A stretch of 64,000 nucleotides of DNA from Atrichornis clamosus (Eukaryota; Chordata; Aves; Passeriformes; Menuridae): the NCBI GenBank assembly GCA_013400975.1, contig WBMZ01003282.1, positions 1-64,000 of the forward strand, given 5' to 3'. The notes beneath the pieces are model-generated. The model searched no databases. It was not told the DNA's origin and saw nothing but the letters and a program-made list of their open reading frames with translations. Both the position numbers and the translations under genes were made by a program. This document shows positions 33,701 through 42,100 of this stretch, one piece after another. The first letter of the stretch is position 1, and the number at the start of each line of letters is the position of its first letter.

Positions 33701-35949
33701 GTATTTTCCATTCACTCACTGTATAAAAAATAGATGTTCAACAACAAAGTAATTATTACAATAAAATGAAACTGGAACAAAATCGGACCTAGTAAGTGTC
33801 TTATGAAGTAGGAAGAAGTCCAGAAAAAATGTATCCCATGCAATTTTCATCTTTTTGGTATGCATTTTTCCATATCCTTTGCTTCCCTTTATACAACAAT
33901 TATAAGGTTAGAATAACAAATATTCTGTTTAAATAATCGTGTGCATGGCATAAGAAGGAAGGTGCAGAAGATTGCTCACTCAAGTAAATCTAATACAAAA
34001 AAACCTGTACAATCCACTCCTGCAGAAGTAAAGTCTTGATAGGACACAGCTCTAAAACACATTATTGTACTCACACACCTCCTTCTAGGAGAAAAGTGAT
34101 GACGCACCATTCTCAAGTTCAAGGATATATTGCTTCATTATTTTACAGTAACATTACAAAGAATTAGTTAAATGGGAAAGAAGGCTCTGGACAGCCTCAC
34201 TGCTGCGATTTTACAAGCTCCAAGAAAGAAATAAGGTGGAAAATCAAGTCAAGCTCATGACAATTTCTATGACATTTCTATGCAGCAGAGGCTGCCACTA
34301 CCATTAAGTATCAACATCAAAGTAATATAAAGCACTTCACTGGAATACACCTATATCCAAATTTCTCCCTATCCAAACTTGTTGTAATTCAGTCTTCATT
34401 TCCGCTGCACAGAACCACTCCAGTCTCCCAAGTCTGCATCCTAATTTCTACTTCCACCTGCCCTGCTTGCCACAATTCACGTCACTCCTTTCCTGCACAT
34501 TATTTCTTTCCATCTTCACCTGTCAAGATTTGCATATCTCTTAGCACAAATGCCCTTTAGATTCTCACAACTCAGGTGCTAGATCCCAGTTACATTTTTG
34601 TTCCTTCTCTTGCTCCCTTGTGCAAAGACAGCCTCTTCTTTTAGAAGATGGGAAACCAAGAAAGTTTTTAATATAATCCTCCAGTGGTTGAGAGGTAGAG
34701 CAAGGAAAAGAGCTGTTTAAATACCAAATAAATTAAATTCTATTTTCTCTTAATGGGAGACTTTCAGTACACAGCCTGAGCACTACCAAATCCAGAAGAC
34801 AGTGGCAGATTGCGCACAACCTAAAGGGTCTGCATTGACATGGGAATTCAAATTTTCCATGAAGTACTTGTGTTCAACTGTTACTCATCTGTGGTTTTTC
34901 TTGGCAAAGTTATCTCAGCTGGCTCTTTCTTGGAAGCATTGCTTTTCAAACTTGCACTTCTTAGGCTAGGAATGCAATACTGAGTTTAAAAATCTAGTCA
35001 CCTACTATTTTCCAAGTCCATTTTACCCATATCTCTACAAACATGGAAATGAAAGGCAGTAAGCCATTCTGTCTTAACTGTGGACTTTGGCTGAGCAATG
35101 CTCACTTAAAACGGAAAGAACAGTTAGTATTTCACCATTTGATGGCATTCTTTCCACTCTGATAGTCCCACTGGCTTGTCTAGTGCAGTCAGTCCTATGT
35201 GCACTGACTCACTGTTTGTATTCCTTTCACTTTAACATAATATTTCCCATAGGTCTTATGATTATGCTTAGCTTTGAGGTAAGAACTATTGACTGCTAAT
35301 AAGTTTTAAGCTCTACACCAGAATTACTTGTAAATTTACTAGTGAGAACAAACACTTCATTCAAAATTTATTTTAAACAGTAAACATTGCAAGTTTTATG
35401 TAGATAACCCTTTTTACTAAAACAGACTGAAACTATGCCATAATAAAATTAAAATCACAAGTAGAATATGAATACTTCAGTAACAAACATGGGATAACCA
35501 ACCTTTATTGCAGCTTCTCTCAAGGCTTCCAGTCTCTGTCTACTGCTTTCTTTCATATTTACAACATCTTTGTAATCACCCTGTAGAGCTCTCTGGAGGC
35601 CATGGATTGCCTGAAATACCGAGTTTTCACTTTCATTTAGCTCCTTTTGGAAAATTTCAAAGGTGTGCACCTGAAAAAGTTTCTCTTCATCAGACAGTCC
35701 TGCATCCTTCTCAACTGCTCTTATGGCACTTTTGAGTTTGTTGAGTACAACGTTCTTTTGGCGAAGAAGACCAGATAGTTTTCTGCAGCTCTCCAACACC
35801 CACTGCTTTCTCTGAGTGATAACAGCTCCCTTCCCACGGTGCAGCTTTATTGCATGCTTTACTACATCTTCATGTTCTGCAGGATTTGCTAACTGGCCAC
35901 AAGGCAGTGAAACCAATGTCCACAGGGAAATAAATCCAGTCGCCTTCAT
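6596..35949 (-). CDS. TMCO3: TMCO3, CPA2-type cation/proton antiporter-like membrane protein (12 coding exons)
   Basis: The coding exons on the minus strand, in transcript order, are 35949-35503, 30923-30744, 29052-28861, 28042-27914, 24890-24798, 23645-23459, 22523-22406, 21829-21634, 15471-15321, 9109-9030, 8512-8363 and 6709-6596. All have AG/GT borders and matching phases, giving 2037 coding bases, or 678 residues plus TGA (human TMCO3 is about the same length). Residues 1-20 look like a signal peptide. Residues 55-205 are charged and coiled-coil-like, with N-glycosylation sequons at N105, N175, N207 and N231. From residue 274 there are multiple membrane helices with CPA2 antiporter signatures: [14 protein letters not shown] (299-312), [16 protein letters not shown] (324-339), SLSSTPLV (389-396) and a Q-D pair at 425-426. 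Human TMCO3 is described as a putative K+/H+ antiporter of the secretory pathway; transport activity here is inferred. I see no frameshift or stop. Confidence 0.96.
6710..8362 (-). other. TMCO3 intron 12
   Basis: AT-rich intron with no gene inside. It holds a C/A-rich tract at 7056-7126 that becomes G-runs in the TMCO3 pre-mRNA. Confidence 0.8.
7056..7126. repeat. A/C-rich tract with C-runs (G-quadruplex potential on the minus strand)
   Basis: A low-complexity run of A and C contains one CCCC and several CCCCCC blocks. Its complement, which is the TMCO3 sense strand, carries four or more G-runs within about 70 bases. Confidence 0.7.
8363..8512 (-). CDS. TMCO3: TMCO3 exon 12
   Basis: The exon encodes residues 592-641, including [15 protein letters not shown], the [17 protein letters not shown] block typical of the end of CPA2 antiporter domains, and ISRE before the donor GTAAGC. 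Its length is 150 bases and both borders fall between codons. Confidence 0.95.
8513..9029 (-). other. TMCO3 intron 11
   Basis: A 517-bp AT-rich intron; no further feature seen. Confidence 0.85.
9030..9109 (-). CDS. TMCO3: TMCO3 exon 11
   Basis: The exon encodes the rest of G565 and residues 566-591 ([20 protein letters not shown] and onward), one and a half membrane helices. It is 80 bases long, with acceptor TTCTAG and donor GTATTT. The first codon is completed by the last base of exon 10. Confidence 0.94.
13329..13450. repeat. G/T-rich low-complexity tract
   Basis: Blocks of GGGGGG, GGGG, GGGGG and GGG alternate with T-runs on the plus strand. The tract has quadruplex potential on the strand opposite to TMCO3 transcription. 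Confidence 0.7.
13625..13645. repeat. Poly-T run
   Basis: About 17 consecutive T bases inside a TMCO3 intron. No recognisable retroposon body adjoins it. Confidence 0.7.
15222..15295. repeat. AT-rich segment with an imperfect inverted repeat
   Basis: An almost pure A/T segment. The arms at 15244-15260 and 15265-15283 are near-complementary around a 4-base centre. It lies just upstream of the plus-strand edge of TMCO3 exon 10. Confidence 0.65.
15321..15471 (-). CDS. TMCO3: TMCO3 exon 10
   Basis: The exon encodes residues 515-564 ([20 protein letters not shown] and onward to [10 protein letters not shown]) plus the first base of G565. [10 protein letters not shown] and [11 protein letters not shown] match the later conserved CPA2 helices. 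It is 151 bases long, with acceptor TTGACAG and donor GTAACT. Confidence 0.95.
17479..17540 (-). mobile_element. Short CR1 3'-end fragment
   Basis: The words GGAATCACAGGATCAAATAG, GGTTGGAAAAGAC and GAGTCCAACC are the reverse complement of the CR1 3' terminus, whose forward form reads GGTTGGACTCGATGATC and ends with a repeated ATTCTATG. About 60 bp survive with substitutions. The element is in minus orientation, the same direction as TMCO3. Confidence 0.75.
19038..19069. repeat. (CAAA)n simple repeat
   Basis: About seven four-base units with one CCAA interruption. Confidence 0.8.
21634..21829 (-). CDS. TMCO3: TMCO3 exon 9
   Basis: The exon completes S449 and encodes residues 450-514, including [20 protein letters not shown], the GPYYRKLH loop and [13 protein letters not shown]. 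It is 196 bases long, with acceptor CTTTCCAG and donor GTAATC. It contains two membrane helices joined by a basic loop. Confidence 0.95.
21830..22405 (-). other. TMCO3 intron 8
   Basis: A 576-bp AT-rich intron; nothing else seen. Confidence 0.85.
22406..22523 (-). CDS. TMCO3: TMCO3 exon 8 (QD motif)
   Basis: The exon completes G410 and encodes residues 411-448, then two bases of S449. [15 protein letters not shown] carries the Q425-D426 pair that corresponds to the QD motif of Kef-type CPA2 antiporters, where it is implicated in ion binding. It is 118 bases long, with acceptor TGTACAG and donor GTAAAA. Confidence 0.95.
22524..23458 (-). other. TMCO3 intron 7
   Basis: A 935-bp AT-rich intron with no recognised feature. 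Confidence 0.8.
23459..23645 (-). CDS. TMCO3: TMCO3 exon 7
   Basis: The exon encodes residues 348-409 and the first base of G410: [19 protein letters not shown], then [14 protein letters not shown], the conserved S-S-T-P helix of CPA2 transporters, and GDKE before the donor GTAAAT. It is 187 bases long. Confidence 0.95.
23646..24797 (-). other. TMCO3 intron 6
   Basis: A 1.15-kb AT-rich intron; nothing recognised. Confidence 0.8.
24798..24890 (-). CDS. TMCO3: TMCO3 exon 6
   Basis: The exon encodes residues 317-347, with [20 protein letters not shown], the third conserved antiporter helix. It is 93 bases long and both borders fall between codons. The donor is GTATTT. Confidence 0.95.
24891..27913 (-). 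other. TMCO3 intron 5, 3.0 kb, with CR1 insertion
   Basis: The intron is split by a CR1 element of roughly 1.1 kb in the opposite orientation (about 25,485-26,568). The flanks are AT-rich and show no exon. Confidence 0.8.
25485..26568 (+). mobile_element. 5'-truncated CR1 LINE (reverse-transcriptase 3' part and tail)
   Basis: Plus-strand frames translate in pieces to the C-terminal part of the CR1 reverse transcriptase. [14 protein letters not shown] is near 25,640-25,680, a degraded F-A-D-D box (KFADDNEV) is near 25,728, and [15 protein letters not shown] and [14 protein letters not shown] follow at 25,930-26,140. The typical CR1 3' UTR words (CTTGAGGAGGGGAAGCAGA, CATTTGGACAATGCCC) come next, and it ends near 26,568 in an ATTCTATTCT remnant of the CR1 terminal microsatellite. 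Frameshifts and stops break the frame, so it is inactive. Elements in this family are normally cut at the 5' end, as here. The left border is approximate. It lies antisense inside TMCO3. Confidence 0.9.
27914..28042 (-). CDS. TMCO3: TMCO3 exon 5
   Basis: The exon encodes residues 274-316, the first two helices of the antiporter domain, including [20 protein letters not shown], which closely resembles the second helix of Kef/CPA2 proteins. It is 129 bases long, with acceptor TATTTAG and donor GTAAGC. Confidence 0.96.
28043..28860 (-). other. TMCO3 intron 4
   Basis: An 818-bp intron without a recognised feature. Confidence 0.85.
28861..29052 (-). CDS. TMCO3: TMCO3 exon 4
   Basis: The exon encodes residues 210-273, a charged linker between the coiled coil and the membrane domain. 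It includes [15 protein letters not shown], sequon N231-[21 protein letters not shown] and PRADHHFIK. It is 192 bases long and both borders fall between codons. Confidence 0.95.
29053..30743 (-). other. TMCO3 intron 3 with a CpG-rich patch
   Basis: A 1.7-kb intron. Most of it is AT-rich, but 29,655-29,890 is strikingly GC- and CpG-rich. No coding exon with conserved sequence is seen. Confidence 0.75.
29655..29890. other. Isolated GC/CpG-rich patch inside TMCO3 intron 3
   Basis: About 235 bp with many CpG steps (for example GGCCGCGGCC and GCCCGGCGG words) sit in AT-rich intron. An AATAAA at 29,889-29,894 follows on the plus strand. Open frames run through it on both strands, which is expected where stop codons are rare. 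It could be a small internal CpG island or alternative promoter, or the GC-rich part of an undescribed LTR or other insertion. I could not find target-site duplications. Confidence 0.6.
30744..30923 (-). CDS. TMCO3: TMCO3 exon 3 (coiled coil)
   Basis: The exon encodes residues 150-209, strongly helical and charged ([20 protein letters not shown], then [20 protein letters not shown]). It is the second half of the coiled-coil region that gives the gene its name. It has sequons N175-K-S and N207-K-S, is 180 bases long and uses donor GTAAGT. Confidence 0.96.
30924..35502 (-). other. TMCO3 intron 2, 4.6 kb
   Basis: AT-rich intron with a pyrimidine-rich stretch near 34,380-34,640. No repeat, exon or RNA gene is recognised. 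Confidence 0.75.
35503..35949 (-). CDS. TMCO3: TMCO3 exon 2 (start codon, signal peptide, coiled coil)
   Basis: The exon encodes residues 1-149. The start ATG (35949-35947) has A at -3. It is followed by a hydrophobic segment typical of a signal peptide ([11 protein letters not shown]), then [18 protein letters not shown] and the long conserved helical block [20 protein letters not shown]. The donor is GTTGGT. The likely acceptor lies at 35968-35969 after a TTTCTTCC tract, leaving an 18-base 5' UTR piece in this exon. Confidence 0.95.
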
Positions 35950-35967
35950 TCTTCACTTTATATTGCC

Positions 35968-38627
35968 CTTGGAAGAAACTGATAACCCACAGCTGCTCAA
36001 AGACTTCTGCTACATGGTTTCTGCATCTCCAGTATGTACACCAGGCTGCAAGACAGTACCAATCAGTTATCAAAAGTGGTAATGTTGGGCCATTAGATCA
36101 AACAAACGAAGAAAATAAACCCAAGTCTGCATCCTACACTGTGATCTTCTACATATGGTCTTCTTCACTCAACATTTATCAAAACCAAGAAACCGTCCGA
36201 GATTATTGATAGATTTTTGGTTTCCCCTTAACTATTTCACAGATAACATCTTGTTCTAAAAGTAGTGACACTCACTTCACATGGTAGACATTTGCATTTC
36301 TTACATGAAAGAAAAGCCTTAAAAAATATCAGTTCACAATGTCATAGGCTACACGTCAACCGAGCACTACAACTTTTTATTCTTAGCTATCAGTAAACCT
36401 GTCTCTTCTCAAACCTATCATAAAACAATTGTATTATAATCATTTGTTATTTATTAAGTGTCAGAAGCATTAACACACTCAACTACACATATTCAACAGA
36501 ACATAATGAAAAAAAAAGCTTAACTGAATCAGGTTACATTATAAATTGTAATTGTGAAAGAAAGAACAGCAAAACTTCCTGGACTTCTGGGTGCTACTAG
36601 TTTGGATCAAAGACCCTCTTCACCTGAAAGGCTGTGGGGCCTTGAGGTGCTTTACTTCAAAGCTTATTATTGATCTTCAAGATTTTGAAGTAAATTATAA
36701 GAACACTAAATCAATTCATTCATAAATTCACTTTCCAGCAACTACTTGGAGATCTATATTTAAACTGCTCTATTTAACATCAAGCAGGATGGAATTTCCC
36801 TCAGAACCTAGACTGTAAGATATTACTGTATTATTGTACAACCTATTATTGCAAAATAACCAAGTTACATTTTCTTTTTTAAAAATCCAAGCAAACTTAA
36901 AAACCTTCCAAAAAACCCCCCACACCACAAAGCCATACATAACAATACATAAATGTCTGTATATGGCATTCTAAAAATGCTCAACACACACAACATGCTA
37001 GTAGATATAGCAGGTATTTCCCTAAAAGTTTAATTACAGTCTTGATCATTGGGCCAGCAGCCTTAACCAGGAACCAACACATGGACATGATCATCTGGAA
37101 GCAGTCTGCCTAAGAGAGGATCTTCTTCTTCTATAATGCAGTAGCAGTCACAGTCCCAAGTACCCAAGCCAACCATCATCAGTATATAGAATGAATTCTG
37201 GTCTAGTGAAAGATGTCCCTGCCCACGGCAGAGGGGTTGAAACTAGAGGGTCCTTCCAACCCAGGCCATTCTATGATTCCATGGGAAGGGAAGATGGCAA
37301 GCACAGTCATGCACCACCTTCATTTTTAAAATGCCCTCCCATCTCTGTTTCAGAGAGAAATAAGAAAATCTGTCTGTGGGTTGGTTTATTTCTTTTTTCA
37401 ATGCATGAAATTCAAGCGAAAGTATTTAGTTACTAATAATTGACTGTGGCCTAGGGTTTAACAACACAAAGAGCTAAAACATTTAAAATTAAGAACTGGA
37501 AGTGCAATCAAAGTAGCAAAAGCATACCACATCAATCTAATATCAATAAAATAATAAAGCAGTAATATTTCAGAACTTTGAAAAAGCTGTGGGGTTTACT
37601 ATTTTTAAGGAATCAGGAAAATAACAATCCATACCACCCGGCAAAGTTCTAGAGTGAAATTTAAGGAAATATTTCTTCATCTATACAAAGTAATACTCTT
37701 CCAGTTTAGCAGGCTTGGGGCAGAGATTTTGCTAAATGTGTATTACAAACTATTCCTGCAAGAAAGAGGGAGAAGAAAACATCCAGTGTATACCCAGGTT
37801 TCTGTTTGCAGGCAGGTGAGTAAAAGACTCTACTGCATGTCTTATGCAGTACGTCAAACCACCTAACTAAATTTTGAGCAGAGATTTATACCAGCAAAGT
37901 TCACTCACTGTTGCACTGTGCAAACTTAGCACTGTGGTTCAGACATAGGACAGTTTTGTTTCAGTGCTTTTTACTTGGCTAGCAAAGACTGTTTAGAGGA
38001 GAGACACCTGGGGCAGTGCTCAAAAGCTCTTAAGGGAATAAAGATCTCACATACCAAAAAAAATCATGTGATGCTGAGTGCAAATAAAAAAACCAACCAA
38101 CCAAAAAAACTAGCACTCCTCTCTATTCATCAATAAGTATCAAATCAGAAGGAACTACTGTCGTTTGGAGTCCTTATTTAAGCACACTTTGCTTCCTAAT
38201 GGATTGCAGCTCATCTTTCCCGTTTTTCCTTCCTGAACGCGACACTGTTGCGCCAGATTTCATCAAGCTGATAATACTGGACCCTGCCTCCAGTACAAAC
38301 CCTGTCCCTCTTGTGGGTCCCACCACACCTGCCGGTTCGCCGCCACCCATCCCTTTTCCCAATCCCAGCTCCTGCCCGGGAGCCGCAGGGCAGCCGGGGC
38401 CGTGCCCACCCGGCACCTCCGCCCCGGCTCGGTCCCACCTGAGCGCGATGGCAGCTCCCGGCGCCGCTCCCTGGGGAAGGCCGGGCAGACGGGGGGGTAC
38501 AAGGGGGAGAACAGTAAGAGATGAGCAGGGCGGGTGTGACCGGCCAGTCTCCCACTCCCTCATGGCGGCGGACGGACGGGGGGAAGAGGAGGCCGCCCCG
38601 CCCGGCGCTCTCGGCAGCGACTCTCAC
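35968..38627 (-). other. TMCO3 intron 1, 2.7 kb
   Basis: The first intron separates the noncoding exon from the start codon. It contains a short CR1 fragment at 37,203-37,283. The right part enters the CpG island. The borders depend on the predicted noncoding exon. Confidence 0.65.
37203..37283 (+). mobile_element. Short CR1 3'-end fragment
   Basis: GATGTCCCTGCCCACGGCAG, GGGGTTGAAACTAGA, GGTCCTTCCAACCCA and CCATTCTATGATTCCATG follow the CR1 3' UTR and its terminal ATTCTATG repeat in order, with a small deletion. The element is in plus orientation, antisense to TMCO3. Confidence 0.9.
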
Positions 38628-38830
38628 CTGAGGGACGGAGGAAGGCCGACAGCGGCCGGGGGGGGAAGAGCGGGATCGCAAGGCGGCGAGCACGGGCGGT
38701 GGGGGCGGGGCAGCGGCCGCTGGCGGAGGGCACGAAGGAGCCCCGTCCTTGCGGCCGCCCCTAGCCCCGCACCGGTGCCCGAGCGCCGGGGCGGCGCCTT
38801 GGAGCGCAGCCGGGCGGGACCCGCGTTCGG
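38628..38830 (-). other. TMCO3: Predicted TMCO3 noncoding exon 1
   Basis: On the minus strand a consensus donor, CAG before GTGAGAGT, occurs at 38,628/38,627 inside the CpG island. The start codon is in the next exon downstream, so a noncoding first exon is required. The transcription start is unknown; the right limit given is a guess. Confidence 0.45.
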
Positions 38831-38843
38831 AGCGCCGCCTCGC

Positions 38844-38857
38844 GGCGGGAAACGTCA
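38844..38857 (+). promoter_or_regulatory. E2F-like site overlapping a CRE half-site
   Basis: GGCGGGAAA matches the E2F consensus, and ACGTCA, which shares its last A, is a CREB/ATF half-site. Both lie in the core of the CpG island next to the ZNF143 site. Recognition is by motif only. Confidence 0.55.
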
Positions 38858-38872
38858 CCGCGTCTTCCCGCC

Positions 38873-38891
38873 GCACGCTGGGAGTTGTAGT
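38873..38891 (-). promoter_or_regulatory. ZNF143/Staf binding site
   Basis: The minus strand reads ACTACAACTCCCAGCGTGC, almost exactly the ZNF143 (SBS) consensus ACTACAAYTCCCAGVATGC. This motif is strongly enriched in divergent mammalian promoters. It lies about 210 bases from the DCUN1D2 ATG. Confidence 0.85.
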
Positions 38892-39099
38892 CGGAGCCGC
38901 AGCCCCAAAGCTGCCCCAGCTCGGCGGACGCCGCCGCTCCCCGCGGCAGCGCTGCAGGCTCCGCACCGCGACCCCGCGCTCCGCCTCTGCGGCCCGTGCC
39001 CGGAGCGCTCCCCGGCGGGAGGCGGCGCGGGCGGGCCGGTGCGCGCCTGCGCGGGAGGCGGCGCCGGGCGGTGAAGTTGGTGGGAGCGCCGGTGATAAA

Positions 39100-39102
39100 A
39101 TG
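39100..39102 (+). CDS. DCUN1D2: DCUN1D2 exon 1 coding part (start codon only)
   Basis: The context GATAAAATG is followed directly by GTAGGT, so the initiator Met is the last codon of exon 1 and an intron separates it from codon 2. A at -3 gives a good start context. The next exon opens with CAT AAG CTT AAA, giving M-HKLKSS as in known DCUN1D2. Confidence 0.9.
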
Positions 39103-42100
39103 GTAGGTTGTGCTAGCTGGGGGGGAGGGGAGGCGGCGAAACCGGGGAGAAGGAGCCCCGAACAACCCCCAGGCACACCTTCGGGCTGGCGAGCCGAGCG
39201 CCCCCGCGCCTCCCGCCGCTCCCCTCCCGCAGCGCCGGGTCCCGCTGCCCTGCCCGGGGAGGAGGGGACGGCGCCAGGAGGGGGGGACGAGCGGCGCGGG
39301 GACACGGGAACGCGCAACCCCCGTGCGGAGTCGCCCTCCCGCCGCCTCCTCCGGCGGGCCGGGAGTGGGGAAGGTCACCGGGGGCGGCGGGGGAAGGGAG
39401 GGGGCCGGGCACCGCCGCGGGTATTTCGAGCGCAGGCAGCCGGCGCAGCGCGTACCTTTCCCTTTTTTGGGATTCGGGCTGGCGGGGCAGGTCGCCGGAG
39501 CTCCGAGTCCCTCGCTCCCACCGCTCCCTTCCCCGCCGCGGGACGCGGCAGGTGCAGCTGGAGGCGGTGGGAAAGGTGCGGTACTAATTCCCTTCCCCGA
39601 CCGGGGTGGCGGGGCGCGGCTGGGGCTGTCCTGGGAAGGAAGGGTTCACCCGGTGTCTCTGCAGCAGCTTCAGCGCTTCCCTGGGGTGTGCGGTACGATG
39701 TTATTAGCGTCGGGAGAGGGCTCCAGAAACGTGACTGAGCTGTGCCTGCATGCGAGGTGCGCATCTTTGTTGGGGTGCCATCAGCGAGGGGACAGGCTTG
39801 ACACAGGACTTGCAGACCTTCCCCCAGCCCCCAGGGACTGTGCGCGGGTGCCGCTGCCCGCTGCGCAGGGCACAGGACGCCGATGAGCAGTAGGAACCGT
39901 ACTACGTGGCAGAGTAGTGGCTTCAGGAGTCCAGTATGTTTGTTACCGCTTCGAATAATTCAGTGCTTCATTTCGCTAAAAAATATCCCTTAATGCCTGG
40001 CGTGAACTAGGTTTGAAAGAAGACATGGGTTGTGCTCTAGAGTTGTTGGCAGAGTCCTCTGTTTGGAAGTGATCATTGCTAAGTTTGTGGCTCAGAATAA
40101 GTTTATGTAAATGAGGAAGATCTAGGTGCAGAAACTCCCATAGGTAGACCTTCTTTGAAATTTGAAGGCAAAATTGTGATTATAACCTGAGTTTGCAGTC
40201 AGAATTATTGGTTATTTACTTACCAAAGTATGTTGTAGTTATTTTTGCCGATTTTTTTCCCCACTATAAATGTTTCTTATAGAAAAAGAAACCCTGTGTG
40301 TTTCTTCTTACATAAAATTGAAAAATCTTGTAGGAAAGACCAAAGTCCTTATGTTGTTTATGTGATGTTTTTCTTGTCTCGGGACTGTCTCTAGTCAAGA
40401 TGTCACTGTCCATATGTGTACAAGAGATAAAAAGTAAACTGAAACATGGTCCTGTGTTTACTGCTTACCGAATCAGGATTTAGTTGTCTTCGATATTTAA
40501 TAGACCAGTAAATTTTCCATTATACCTGACGATTTAAGCTGTAGTGGGGAACTTAAATTTCTTAGCTTAATTGTTGTCCCAGAACATGCGTTAAGTATGG
40601 TTTAACAAAATTGGAAAGTACAGAATATAATAAAAACCTGAGTTTGATTTAAGCTATCTCCTTCTTCCAACTTCATGTAAAAAATAATATTAAAATATGT
40701 TATTAGCAAATTTTCTCCCTATAAAATCCCCATTCCTACCTCTTGGGTGTTCCAGATGTTTAGGGATGTTGTGTCAATATGATTGCTGCAATTGAGAGAA
40801 ACATCATATTAGTTTCTGTATGTCACTGTAACAGGCTTTTTTGCTGTTTAATGTATTAATAGTATAACTAAACATATTTTTCAGAATTTAATTAAAGTTT
40901 TAGATTACATTTACAGCAATTTTATACTCTGATTGTAACATTCAGCAGTCTCTTGATACCTCTGCTTCATCTATTTTATTTTTGTCTTATGTCTTCTGGT
41001 GGCAATGTTTCTAACATAATTATATGAGAAATGCTTCTGCCTTTTTCAGCTGATGACTTAAAATGATTGAACTTTGCATTGTTAATTGTTGTTAAGAAAA
41101 TACTAGGAAAATTACTGAATTTTCTCTTTCCACGTATGAAGGATTTATACAGAATTTGAGAATCTGTAAGTGGTGCCGTTTTAATTTCTTTTTTTTATAA
41201 CCACTAGGCATATCTTTGAGAAGATAACCATATTGTTATATGATGAAACTTGTGTTTACTGCTGTAACAGAACAGAGAAACTTCAGCATATGTGAGGAAT
41301 AAAGCAGAAATACAAGTTTGTTACTTGTGTAACTACAGAATATGTGCTGCTAAAAATGTATATATATAGATGCTGTCATTTCAATTTTCAGAAGAAAATG
41401 CTGTCTTTTTAACTGCAGAAGAACAAGGCTTTGTCTTCCTGTAATTCTGAAGTGAAAGTTGTCATCAACAAGAAAACTAAAACCTTTAAAAGATAGGCAT
41501 TAGTAGTAGAATGCTGAAACAAACTTCTGGATTAGCTTCATTGGCTTTCCTGCTTCTTTTGCATCCCAAAGCATAAGCTTAAATCGTCTCAGAAGGACAA
41601 GGTCCGCCAGTTTATGGCATTTACCCAGGCTGGTGAAAGAACTGCTATATACTGCTTAATGCAGAATGAATGGAAACTAGAAGTGGCAACAGACAACTAC
41701 TTCCAGAATCCAGACTTGTACTACAAAGAATCCATGAAAAATTCAATAGACAAGAAGAAATTAGAACAATTGTATAATCGATACAAAGGTAAGGCTTGTT
41801 TTTTTGGGGGTGGGGGTTTTTTTTGTTGTTGTTTTTGTGGATTTTCTTTTGATTTTTTCTAAATTACATGGTAAGGGAGTTCTGCTTTTCCCTCTGCCAT
41901 TCTTAAGGAGTTCTAAGTAAGGCTCACTAGCTTTTGCTTCTCACTATGTGTTTCCAGTACGGCCATAAGAATGAAAAAAGATTTTAAATGCTCTTAATGG
42001 TCTGTACACAACTTCTGTAGATATTTCTGTAAAGTTTAAAAGTAGGAAATTAAACCTATAGAGAGGAAAAGGTGTCAGCTCTGTATGGTAGCAAAGTTTA

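Larger units (their letters stand above)
38320..39700. promoter_or_regulatory. CpG island, bidirectional TMCO3/DCUN1D2 promoter
   Basis: About 1.4 kb of very GC-rich, CpG-dense DNA lies between the predicted first exon of TMCO3 (minus) and the start codon of DCUN1D2 (plus). No TATA box is evident. Within 260 bases upstream of the DCUN1D2 ATG are an E2F-like GGCGGGAAA (38844-38852), a CRE half-site (38852-38857), a ZNF143-type site (38873-38891) and an NRF1-like GCGCAGGCGC on the minus strand (about 39041-39052). The same head-to-head arrangement exists in human. Confidence 0.9.

Noticed and set aside
38436..38442. Alternative minus-strand splice donor (CAG before GTGGGACC) for TMCO3 exon 1
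   Set aside because: It is a weaker consensus than the CAG/GTGAGAGT donor at 38,628. It may still be used, but I could not support it over the stronger one.
38199..39886. Long open frames on both strands (up to 368 codons) across the CpG island
   Set aside because: Stop codons are rare in such GC-rich DNA. The frames overlap one another on both strands, are low-complexity Arg/Pro/Gly/Ala-rich and show no domain. Only the intron-retention frame from the real DCUN1D2 start is kept, as a finding.
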